A DNA stretch of 64,000 nt from Pseudomonadota bacterium (GTDB taxonomy: Bacteria; Desulfobacterota; Binatia; Binatales; Binataceae): NCBI GenBank assembly GCA_021324855.1, contig JAJPIG010000011.1, forward strand, positions 194,877-258,876, written 5' to 3'. The notes beneath the pieces are model-generated. The model had not been told where the DNA came from, did not search any database, and was given only the letters and a program-made list of their open reading frames with translations. This document shows positions 45,485 to 52,612 of the stretch, one piece after another (positions within the stretch are counted from its first letter, which is position 1; each line of letters begins with the position of its first letter). Position numbers and translations under genes: made by a program.

Positions 45485-46252
45485 GTGCCGGATTCGGGGA
45501 GAGCATGGCTCGCGATGGTCGCTCTGACCGGCGCGCTATGGCTTGCCGGTTGCGCCCCGGCGGGACAGTCTTCGTTGAGCACGGCCGCGCCCGCCATCAC
45601 CAACATTGAATATTACCCGTACCTGGTCAAAGGTTATCAGAATAGCTATCCCAAGCGGCGGATCTTGATTTTGATGCCTGTCGACGCTCATCAGGCGACC
45701 GCGATTTCGGGCGCCGCTGCAACTTCGTACCAGGGCAACACCGCGATCGGCATGACTGAAGATGCGACCGGTCGCGCGGTCGAGGAACTCTACGCCCCGC
45801 CGCTGGCGCCGGTGGTGCAGAACGCGATCCAGCAATCCGCGACCGAGGCGGGCTTGATCGCAACGCTTGCGCCCGATGCGGTCTACGTTCCGGCGAAAGA
45901 CCTGAACGAGGATTACGTGCTCGAGAGCCGCATCGTCCGCTGCTGGGTGACGAAACGTCCAGGCCCGGGCGGCGACGCGGGCCCGGCCTGGTTCAGTGCA
46001 GCGGAATTCGCGGTCGAAGTGACAATCTATAAGCCGCCGTTCACGGTGCCATTCTGGCAGGGCAAGAGCGGCTCGAATTATGACGATCCGCCTGTGGACA
46101 GCAATGCGATCAGCCCCGAGGACGAGACCGCGATCTACGATCAGCCCGGGCAGGTGCTGTCGGTTGCGATGACGCGCGCGGTGGCCGGAATTTTCGACCG
46201 CACCGAGTTGTACGCGCTGGTGAATGACGATCGGATGTCCGCGCGCCGCTAA
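45485..46252 (+). CDS. Lipoprotein of unknown function at the end of the phospho-signalling cluster
   Basis: 255 residues from a GTG at 45485 with GGGGGA upstream (an ATG at 45515 is an alternative). The signal peptide ends with a LAGC lipobox. The mature protein has KRRILILMPVDAHQATAISG, then GLIATLAPDAVYVPAKDLNE and ESRIVRCWVTKR. It has no recognised domain. Mixed alpha-beta pattern; a role as a membrane-anchored periplasmic partner of the kinase or a transport component is possible. The gene is 13 bases after the FHA membrane protein. Confidence 0.65.
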   Translation: MPDSGRAWLAMVALTGALWLAGCAPAGQSSLSTAAPAITNIEYYPYLVKGYQNSYPKRRILILMPVDAHQATAISGAAATSYQGNTAIGMTEDATGRAVEELYAPPLAPVVQNAIQQSATEAGLIATLAPDAVYVPAKDLNEDYVLESRIVRCWVTKRPGPGGDAGPAWFSAAEFAVEVTIYKPPFTVPFWQGKSGSNYDDPPVDSNAISPEDETAIYDQPGQVLSVAMTRAVAGIFDRTELYALVNDDRMSARR

Positions 46253-46327
46253 GTGGTTCGCTTCGCCGGCTACAAGAGCTGAACCGAACGGGGGCCTTAA
46301 GCCGCCCCCACTTGGAAGGTAGGACGC

Positions 46328-47860
46328 ATGGCCCAGGACTCCCGCCAGACCGTCGAAATCCATCCGTCCCGAATCAAGCAGCGGATGCCGCCGTGCGCGC
46401 TGGTAATCTTCGGCGGCGCTGGCGACCTGAGCCATCGCAAGCTGCTGCCCGCGCTCTACAATCTTTCGATCGACAATGAACTGCCGGAGCATGTTGCGGT
46501 CGTCGGGTTTTCGATGGAGGATCTGAATGACGATTCCTACCGTCAATTCGCGCGCAGCGGGATCGAGCAGTTCTCGCGCCGGCCGCTCGATGAATCGCAG
46601 TGGAGCAGGTTCGCGCCGCTGCTGCATTTCGTGCGCGGCGACTTTACCGACGCTTCGACTTACAACGCACTGCGCACGCGCCTCGCGGAGATCGATCAGC
46701 AGGCCGGTACGCACGAAAATCGCGTCTTCTACTTCGCGATTCCACCCTCGTTCATCGACACCTGCTCGAACGGTCTAAAGGCAAGCGGCATGATTCAGCC
46801 GGCCGACGTCGAGCGGGCGCCATTCACGCGCGTCGTTGTGGAAAAGCCAATCGGCTCGGATCTGGCGAGCGCGCGCGAAATCAATGCACGGCTCGCGCGC
46901 TACTTCGACGAGAGCCAGATTTTCCGCATCGATCACTATCTCGGCAAGGAGACCGTCGAGAACCTGCTGGTATTGCGCTTTGCCAACTCGGTCTTCGAAC
47001 CGCTGTGGTCATCGCACTTTGTCGATCACGTGCAGATCACGGTGGCCGAGCAGGAAGGGGTGGGCACGCGCGCCGCGTATTACGATCACGCTGGAGCGCT
47101 GCGCGATATGGTGCAGAGCCACCTGTTGCAGGTGTTGTGCATGATCGCGATGGAGGCGCCGCGCACCACGGCCGCCGACGCGGTGCGCGACTCGAAGCTC
47201 GATGTGTTGCGCTCGCTCAAACCGCTTGAAGGCGACGAAATCGGCCGCTTCGTCGTGCGCGGACAGTATGCCGAGGGCGTGGTCGCCGGCGAAAAGGTGA
47301 ACGCCTATCGCAGCGAGGAGCACGTCGCGCCCGATTCGACCATCGAGACTTTCGTCGCGCTGCGCTGCTTCGTCGAGAACTGGCGCTGGGCGGGAGTGCC
47401 GTTTTACCTGCGCACCGGCAAGCGGATGCCGAAGCGGGCGAGCGAGATCGCGATCTACTTCAAGTCCGTGCCGCGCATCCTGTACAACAATCCGCCGCGC
47501 CCGCCGCTTGAGCCGAACGTCCTGGTGCTGCGGATTCAGCCCGACGAAGGTCTCGCGCTGAATATCATCTCGAAGCTGCCGGGCGCCGAAGTCCGGCTTG
47601 CGCCTGTCAAGGTCGATTTCCATTACACCACCGCGTCGCCCGAGGCGTATGAGACCTTGCTGCGCGATGTGATCCTCGGCGATCAGACGCTCTTCATGCG
47701 CCGCGATACGATCGAAGCCGCGTGGCAGTTCGTGCAGAACATTCTCGACGCCTGGGCGGAGGCGCCGAGCGAACCGCCGCTCTATCCCGCCGGATCATGG
47801 GGCCCGATCGAGTCGGCCCTGATGATCGCCGCGGACGGACGCGCCTGGCGCAATCCTTGA
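46328..47860 (+). CDS. zwf: Glucose-6-phosphate 1-dehydrogenase
   Basis: 510 residues. It oxidises glucose 6-phosphate to 6-phosphogluconolactone, feeding the oxidative pentose phosphate or Entner-Doudoroff route. The dinucleotide motif is VIFGGAGDLSHRKLLPALYN. The substrate and catalytic stretch is RIDHYLGKETVENLLVLRFA with its His. LYNNPPRPP and VDFHYTTASPEAYETLLRD are also typical. A GGAAGG ribosome site lies ahead of the ATG. It is followed 12 bases later by glucokinase, so the two form a glucose-entry operon with the aldolase. Confidence 0.95.
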   Translation: MAQDSRQTVEIHPSRIKQRMPPCALVIFGGAGDLSHRKLLPALYNLSIDNELPEHVAVVGFSMEDLNDDSYRQFARSGIEQFSRRPLDESQWSRFAPLLHFVRGDFTDASTYNALRTRLAEIDQQAGTHENRVFYFAIPPSFIDTCSNGLKASGMIQPADVERAPFTRVVVEKPIGSDLASAREINARLARYFDESQIFRIDHYLGKETVENLLVLRFANSVFEPLWSSHFVDHVQITVAEQEGVGTRAAYYDHAGALRDMVQSHLLQVLCMIAMEAPRTTAADAVRDSKLDVLRSLKPLEGDEIGRFVVRGQYAEGVVAGEKVNAYRSEEHVAPDSTIETFVALRCFVENWRWAGVPFYLRTGKRMPKRASEIAIYFKSVPRILYNNPPRPPLEPNVLVLRIQPDEGLALNIISKLPGAEVRLAPVKVDFHYTTASPEAYETLLRDVILGDQTLFMRRDTIEAAWQFVQNILDAWAEAPSEPPLYPAGSWGPIESALMIAADGRAWRNP

Positions 47861-47872
47861 CGCGGGACCGCT

Positions 47873-48877
47873 ATGGCCGAACAAGTCATCCTAGCCGGCG
47901 ATGTCGGCGGCACCAAGACTCATCTGGCGCTGTGGCGCGCGACGAGCAGCGGGCCGGAGCGGCTGCGGGATAGGGTTTATCGGACGACGGAGTTCCCAAG
48001 CCTCGAAGCGCTGTGCGCGGAATTTCTCAAAGGCTCCGGGCCCCCGGACGCCTTATGTTTCGGCGTGCCCGGACCGGTGATCGATGGCCGCAGCCAGCCG
48101 ACCAACATCATGTGGAAGATCGAGCAGACATCACTGGCTGCGGCTTTCGGCTGCGCTTCGGTGCGTCTCATGAACGACCTCGAAGCAACCGCCTACGGCG
48201 TGTTGCATCTCAGGCAGGACGAATCGGTGATGCTGCAGGCGGGGGCTCGCCGCGCCGGCGCCAACATGGCAATCGCGGCCGCCGGGACCGGACTGGGCGA
48301 AGCCGCGCTGATTGCCGATCGGGATGGCGGCTATCTCGCGGTCGCGACCGAGGGCGGCCATTGCGATTTCGCGCCGCGCGGCGCGGAGCAGATCGAGCTG
48401 ATGAAGTTCGTCGCTGCCGAGTTCGGCCATGCGAGTTATGAACGCGTGCTCTCCGGTCCCGGCCTTATGAACATCTATCGCTTCCTGCGCGAAAGCAGCG
48501 GCCCTCCGGAGCCTGATTGGCTGAAAGCGGAGCTCGAAAAAGCGGAAGATGAGGCTGCGGTTGTGAGCAAAGCTGCGCTTGACGATCGCGATCCGCTATG
48601 CGTTCGCGCGCTCGAGATGTTCGTTGAGATCTACGGCGCGGAGGCGGCCAACCTGGCGCTCAAGACGCTTGCAACCGGCGGCGTTTGGCTCGGCGGCGGA
48701 ATCGCGCCGAAGATTTTGCCGATTCTCCAGCGCGGCGGGTTCGTCCGCGCCTTCAACGACAAAGGCCGGCTCGGCGAAATTTTGCGGCGCATCGAGGTGC
48801 GCGTCGTGATGAACGAGGCCGCGGCGCTCATCGGGGCGGCGTGGTGCGGTTTCGAGTTACTCCACCGTCAAGATTGA
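47873..48877 (+). CDS. glk: Glucokinase
   Basis: 334 residues, of the E. coli Glk type (PF02685). It phosphorylates glucose with ATP. The phosphate 1 motif is AGDVGGTKTHLALW. The catalytic-base region has VRLMNDLEATAYGV, followed by AAAGTGLGEAAL (adenosine/phosphate 2) and GGHCDFAPRGAEQIELM. A later ATGGVWLGGGIAPKILP closes the ATP site. It is directly behind zwf and ahead of fructose-bisphosphate aldolase. Confidence 0.9.
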   Translation: MAEQVILAGDVGGTKTHLALWRATSSGPERLRDRVYRTTEFPSLEALCAEFLKGSGPPDALCFGVPGPVIDGRSQPTNIMWKIEQTSLAAAFGCASVRLMNDLEATAYGVLHLRQDESVMLQAGARRAGANMAIAAAGTGLGEAALIADRDGGYLAVATEGGHCDFAPRGAEQIELMKFVAAEFGHASYERVLSGPGLMNIYRFLRESSGPPEPDWLKAELEKAEDEAAVVSKAALDDRDPLCVRALEMFVEIYGAEAANLALKTLATGGVWLGGGIAPKILPILQRGGFVRAFNDKGRLGEILRRIEVRVVMNEAAALIGAAWCGFELLHRQD

Positions 48878-48901
48878 GCAAAAGATTCTCGAGAGGTGGT
48901 T

Positions 48902-49816
48902 ATGACCAAGCGAGTACGTGAAATTCTGAGTTGGTATGATTCCGCAAACGTCGGCGTGCGCGCGAATCTCGCGCGGATGCTTAACCATGGACGGCTCGCC
49001 GGCAAGGGAAAGATGGTGATTCTGCCGGTCGACCAGGGTTTCGAGCACGGGCCGGCGCGCAGCTTCGCCGTGAATCCTCCCGCTTACAGCCCGCTGTATC
49101 ATTTCCAGCTTGCGATCGACGCCGGTCTCAACGCCTACGCCGCGCCGCTCGGATTTCTCGAAGCCGGCGCAGCCGAGTTCGCCGGCGAAATCCCGCTCAT
49201 CCTGAAGCTCAACAATCATGACCTGCTGGCCGAAGAGGACGATCCCGCGCCTGCGGTGACAGGCAGCGTCAAGGACGCGCTGCAGCTCGGATGCGCGGCG
49301 GTGGGCTATACAATCTACCCGGGCTCGCTCAAGGCCGGCCTGATGTACGAGGAATTGCGCGAGATCGCCGAAGAGGCGCAGGACCACGGGCTGGCGGTGG
49401 TGGTCTGGTCGTATCCGCGCGGTTCGGGACTCAGCAAGGATGGCGAGACCGCGCTCGATGTGGTCGCGTATGCCGCGCAAATCGCGGCGCAGCTCGGCGC
49501 ACACATCATCAAGGTGAAGCTGCCGACGGCGCACCTCGAACAGCCGGCCGCGAAGAAGGTTTACGAAGATCTGAAAGTGCCGCTCGAACCGCTGGCCGCG
49601 CGCGTCCGGCACGTAGTGCAAAGCGCATTCGATGGCCGCCGCATCGTTATCTTCTCCGGCGGCGCGCGCGAGGACGACCAATCTTTGCTGGAGCAGGTCG
49701 GCGCGATTCACGAGGGCGGCGGGTTCGGCTCGATCATCGGGCGCAACTCGTTTCAACGTCCACGCCAGGCGGCGATCGAGCTGCTCGGCAAAATCATCGA
49801 CATCTACGCGCGCTGA
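48902..49816 (+). CDS. Class I fructose-bisphosphate aldolase (FbaB/DhnA type)
   Basis: 304 residues from the ATG at 48902 (GAGAGG upstream). It cleaves or forms fructose 1,6-bisphosphate by a Schiff-base mechanism. The Schiff-base Lys is in AHIIKVKLPTAHLE. Other family features are MVILPVDQGFEHGPARSF, a PRGSGLSKDGE region and RRIVIFSGGAREDDQSLL with GGGFGSIIGRNSFQRP (phosphate binding). This DhnA/archaeal-type aldolase is independent of metal. It is the third gene after zwf and glk, 24 bases behind glk. Confidence 0.88.
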   Translation: MTKRVREILSWYDSANVGVRANLARMLNHGRLAGKGKMVILPVDQGFEHGPARSFAVNPPAYSPLYHFQLAIDAGLNAYAAPLGFLEAGAAEFAGEIPLILKLNNHDLLAEEDDPAPAVTGSVKDALQLGCAAVGYTIYPGSLKAGLMYEELREIAEEAQDHGLAVVVWSYPRGSGLSKDGETALDVVAYAAQIAAQLGAHIIKVKLPTAHLEQPAAKKVYEDLKVPLEPLAARVRHVVQSAFDGRRIVIFSGGAREDDQSLLEQVGAIHEGGGFGSIIGRNSFQRPRQAAIELLGKIIDIYAR

Positions 49817-49840
49817 TTTCCAACCGCGATGGAGCGGAGC

Positions 49841-50644
49841 ATGCAATACGGCGATTACCAGTTCCTCAAGTTCGAGCGGCACGATCCGGGAATCCTGCTG
49901 ATTACACTCAACCGGCCAGATGTCCTCAATGCGACCAACAGCCGCCTGCATTGGGAGCTGAGCCAGGTCTGGAAGGACATCGGCGAGGATGACGAAACGC
50001 GCGTCGCGCTGGTGACCGGCGCAGGCAAGGCTTTCTCGGTCGGCGGCGATTTTGAGCTGATCGACAAAGTCGTTGGCCGCCACGATGAAATCGTCCGGAT
50101 TTGGCGCGAAGCGGGCGACATCGTCTACAACATGATCAATCTCGACAAGCCGATCGTCTCCGCGATTAACGGGACTGCCGTCGGAGCGGGACTGGCGGTC
50201 GCGCTGCTCGCCGATATCAGTATCGCCGCCGACAACATGCGCATCACCGACGGCCACATCCGGCTCGGCGTCGCCGCCGGCGACCATTCGGTGATCATCT
50301 GGCCGCTGCTGTGCGGGATGGCGAAGGCGAAGTACTACCTGCTGACCGCCGATTTCATCGATGGCAAGGAGGCCGAGCGCATCGGACTGGTAAGCCGCTG
50401 CGTGCCGGCGGCGGAGTTGATGGACCGCGCGTTCGAGGTCGCGCGCAAGCTGGGCAGCGGTCCGCAGCATTCGATCCGCTTTACGAAGCGCAGCCTGAAT
50501 CACTGGCTCAGGATGGCCGGGCCGGCCTTCGATGCATCGCTCGCGCTCGAGATGATCGAATTCTTCGGCGCGGACGTGGCCGAGGGCGTCGAAGCAGTCA
50601 AGCAGCGGCGGCCGCCTGCGTTTCCGAGCGCGCGTCAGCGATAG
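49841..50644 (+). CDS. Crotonase-fold protein lacking both catalytic Glu
   Basis: 267 residues from the ATG at 49841, where GGAG lies 6 bases upstream; an ATG at 49829 is possible. Crotonase features include [31 protein letters not shown] and the [19 protein letters not shown] loop. The hydratase Glu pair is replaced: Ala119 in GAGLAV and His139 in TDGHIRLG. An Asp at 148 ([13 protein letters not shown]) lies where some isomerases and decarboxylases place an acidic residue. So a plain enoyl-CoA hydratase is unlikely. It is not a close paralogue of the protein at 23235. It follows the aldolase gene at 24 bases. Confidence 0.8.
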   Translation: MQYGDYQFLKFERHDPGILLITLNRPDVLNATNSRLHWELSQVWKDIGEDDETRVALVTGAGKAFSVGGDFELIDKVVGRHDEIVRIWREAGDIVYNMINLDKPIVSAINGTAVGAGLAVALLADISIAADNMRITDGHIRLGVAAGDHSVIIWPLLCGMAKAKYYLLTADFIDGKEAERIGLVSRCVPAAELMDRAFEVARKLGSGPQHSIRFTKRSLNHWLRMAGPAFDASLALEMIEFFGADVAEGVEAVKQRRPPAFPSARQR

Positions 50645-50764
50645 CAACCTCGCCGGTACACTCTGAATTGAAGCGCCGGATGCTCCCGCGATGCCATCGG
50701 ACTGCCGCTTTATGCTAATCAACGGTGGCTCGCATATTTCTGAATCAAGGGAGGGTTCGGAAAA

Positions 50765-51397
50765 ATGGGTGGGAATGGCCGCTGGTGGTATCTACCGGTG
50801 ATCGTGACTGCGGCTACGCTGGGTGGCGCCGCGTCCAACCTGCTGCTCAGCTCGGGCTCCGCGTTCGGCGCGGTCAAGCATCATCACGTTGCTGCGCTCA
50901 AAAGCATCGACGCGCAAACCGTGACGGCTCGGGAATTCGTGATGGTCGACAATGGCGGCAACAAGCGCGCGCAGATTCACATGATGGACGAGTCGGCGGG
51001 GCCATCGTTCGATCTCTACGATCCCAACGGCACGATGCGCGTCTCGCTCGCGGTCACTCCGCGCGGTGTCGCCCGGGTCCGCTTTTACAATGCTGAAGGA
51101 AATCCACAGGCCGCCCTTGGCATCGCGCCCAACGATCGTCCCGGACTCGCCCTGATGGATAAGAAGCGCAACCTGCGCGCGACTGTCGAGGTTAGCGAGC
51201 AGGGCGCTCCGACCCTGCGTTTGTTCGGCGAAAAAGGGACGCAGGCGGGAATCGACGTGACACCCGACGGATTGCCGGGCGTGGTGCTGCTGAATCCGGA
51301 CGGAAAGACCGTTGCCGCCATGACTGTCGGCAATGACGGCAAAGGTGCGGTCACGCTCTACGATGCATCTGGGCAAGTTATCGGCGGATTGCCTTAA
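50765..51397 (+). CDS. Exported beta-repeat protein of unknown function
   Basis: 210 residues. The N-terminus has a hydrophobic segment (YLPVIVTAATLGGAASNLLL) that may act as a signal peptide or anchor. From about residue 60 to the end, repeats of about 22 residues with an alternating hydrophobic pattern occur. Examples are FYNAEGNPQAALGIAPND, LFGEKGTQAGIDVTPDG, LLNPDGKTVAAMTVGNDG and LYDASGQVIGGLP. Each has Asp/Asn-Gly turns, suggesting a beta-helix or beta-propeller-like stack. The start has a GGGAGGG ribosome site. Family not recognised. Confidence 0.6.
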   Translation: MGGNGRWWYLPVIVTAATLGGAASNLLLSSGSAFGAVKHHHVAALKSIDAQTVTAREFVMVDNGGNKRAQIHMMDESAGPSFDLYDPNGTMRVSLAVTPRGVARVRFYNAEGNPQAALGIAPNDRPGLALMDKKRNLRATVEVSEQGAPTLRLFGEKGTQAGIDVTPDGLPGVVLLNPDGKTVAAMTVGNDGKGAVTLYDASGQVIGGLP

Positions 51398-51411
51398 GTT
51401 TGGACATCGCT

Positions 51412-51439
51412 TTGCGCGGCAACTGTTTTTTGGCATACT
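51412..51439 (+). promoter_or_regulatory. Possible promoter for the small exported protein
   Basis: A TTGCGC (51412-51417) and CATACT (51434-51439) pair with a 16-base spacer precedes a GGGGGA ribosome site and the ATG at 51481. Match to the consensus is moderate. Confidence 0.3.
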
Positions 51440-51480
51440 CCGCGCTTTGAAAGCACTTCGCTGCCCAGGGGGAATTTACG

Positions 51481-51768
51481 ATGAAACGGCTCGCTAAAAT
51501 GGGGGCTTGTCTGGCGATTGGTTCGATGATGGCGTTCGGCTTCTCGGCGCCGAACGCGCGCGCCGCTCGCGGCGTGAAGACCGATTGCACGAAGGTGATG
51601 CAGGAGCTTGACTCCGGCAAAAAGCCCAAGGAAGTCGCCGCGGACATGAAGATTTCGGTGTCGACGGTCTACAAGTGCCGGCGGCGCGCTCACGAGACCA
51701 CCGGCGGCGGCCCGGCCCATATGGGCAGCCATCCGAAAGCGACCGCGACGCCGGCAGCGACGCATTAG
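51481..51768 (+). CDS. Small exported protein with a helix-turn-helix-like segment
   Basis: 95 residues. The first 28 residues form a plausible Sec signal peptide with an ARA cleavage site (MKRLAKMGACLAIGSMM then AFGFSAPNARA). The mature part has a single Cys pair (Cys at TDCTKV and at YKCRRR) around LDSGKKPKEVAADMKISVST, a pattern typical of the recognition helix of helix-turn-helix or resolvase-type DNA-binding domains. The C-terminus is Ala/Thr/His-rich. DNA binding is not expected outside the cytoplasm, so either the signal peptide is not real or the helical hairpin has another role. No family named. Confidence 0.6.
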   Translation: MKRLAKMGACLAIGSMMAFGFSAPNARAARGVKTDCTKVMQELDSGKKPKEVAADMKISVSTVYKCRRRAHETTGGGPAHMGSHPKATATPAATH

Positions 51769-51810
51769 TTAACCACAGGGCCCGGCGGCTCTGATGAATT
51801 GCGTTTTTCG

Positions 51811-52101
51811 ATGCCTTGCGAACTGTGTGAGCTTCGCGAGTACACGCAGCATTATTGCCGCTTCACGCATCCGTTTCGATTCACGATCCTCGAATGCGAT
51901 TCATGCGGCACGCCGATGGCCGTGCTCGGGGAGCATCGCTCCGAGGCGAGCGATTTCGAGCGTGCGTTCATGGTCGAAGCGCTGACGGTTGTCGCGCGGT
52001 TCCGTTATGGCGACGGCCGTTTCGTTATGGATGAGGTGATGCGGCAGATTCCCGACCATTGCCATATTCACGCGCGGCCGCTTCCAGACTGGGCGCATTA
52101 G
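51811..52101 (+). CDS. Small Cys/His-rich protein, putative metal binder
   Basis: 96 residues from the ATG at 51811 (a TTG at 51799 is the far end of the frame). The N-terminus is MPCELCELREYTQHYCRFTH and includes further CDSCG, with a later DHCHIHARP; these Cys and His form likely zinc sites. No signal peptide. The rest is helical (RAFMVEALTVVARFRYG). Family not recognised; the reading frame is supported by its length and position between two real genes. A clear ribosome site is not seen. Confidence 0.5.
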   Translation: MPCELCELREYTQHYCRFTHPFRFTILECDSCGTPMAVLGEHRSEASDFERAFMVEALTVVARFRYGDGRFVMDEVMRQIPDHCHIHARPLPDWAH

Positions 52102-52198
52102 CGCTCATCGTGGCAAACCCGATGAGTAGTCGGTTGAACGCCTCTCTGCCGCGCCATCGTGTGCCATATCGGTTGAAATTTTTTGATGGCATGCCTAT

Positions 52199-52226
52199 TT
52201 GGTAACAACCCGTCTTATGGTATATG
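52199..52226 (+). promoter_or_regulatory. Possible promoter of the cold-shock gene
   Basis: TTGGTA (52199-52204) and TATATG (52221-52226) with a 16-base spacer lie about 80 bases before the cold-shock ATG, in a locally AT-rich stretch. Weak evidence. Confidence 0.3.
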
Positions 52227-52251
52227 CGCGGGCACATGACCTGCGCATCCA

Positions 52252-52283
52252 GGTTGGCCTTCGGGAGGGGGCCCGCCTTTTTT
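52252..52283 (+). promoter_or_regulatory. Terminator-like hairpin in the cold-shock leader
   Basis: GGTTGGCC (52252-52259) pairs with GGCCCGCC (52270-52277) with one mismatch and one wobble around a 10-base loop, followed by six T (52278-52283). It lies in the leader 22 bases before the cold-shock ATG. It could be an attenuator or thermosensor; it may otherwise be the terminator for the upstream gene. Confidence 0.45.
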
Positions 52284-52305
52284 AGTTCAGGAGGTTCGGG
52301 GGAGA

Positions 52306-52512
52306 ATGACAAGCGGTACAGTCAAGTGGTTCAGCCCCAAGAAGGGCTATGGGTTCATCACGATGGAGGACGGCCAGGAAGTTTTCGTCCACTACACCGC
52401 GATCGACGGGAACGGCTTTCGTTCGCTCGAGCAGGGTGAACGAGTGAAGTTCGAGGTCGCCCAGGGCCCGAAAGGCCTGCAAGCCTCGAACGTCGTTCGC
52501 GCGCAAGCCTAG
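52306..52512 (+). CDS. Cold-shock protein (CspA family)
   Basis: 68 residues: an OB-fold single-strand nucleic-acid chaperone. RNP1 is KGYGFITM and RNP2 is VFVHYTAI; the start [15 protein letters not shown] is diagnostic. Two purine-rich ribosome sites (GGAGG and GGGGGAG) lie before the ATG. A hairpin with a T-run at 52252-52283 sits in its leader, a place where cold-shock mRNAs are often thermally controlled. It converges on ligD. Confidence 0.95.
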   Translation: MTSGTVKWFSPKKGYGFITMEDGQEVFVHYTAIDGNGFRSLEQGERVKFEVAQGPKGLQASNVVRAQA

Positions 52513-52612
52513 CGCGCCTTTCGACTATATTTACCGCCGCTTGCCGACCCCGCGGGCGCGCCGCTGATTATCAGACGCCAATGCGGTGGCATCGGCAGAT
52601 GGCGGCACGTTC

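Noticed and set aside
46252-46327. Hairpin GGGGGC/GCCGCCCCC before zwf as a terminator
   Set aside because: The pairing needs a bulge and no U-tract follows; not enough to call.
48857-50722. A 621-codon open frame on the minus strand
   Set aside because: It runs antisense to the aldolase and crotonase genes, both of which have clear family motifs. Long antisense frames are common at this GC content.
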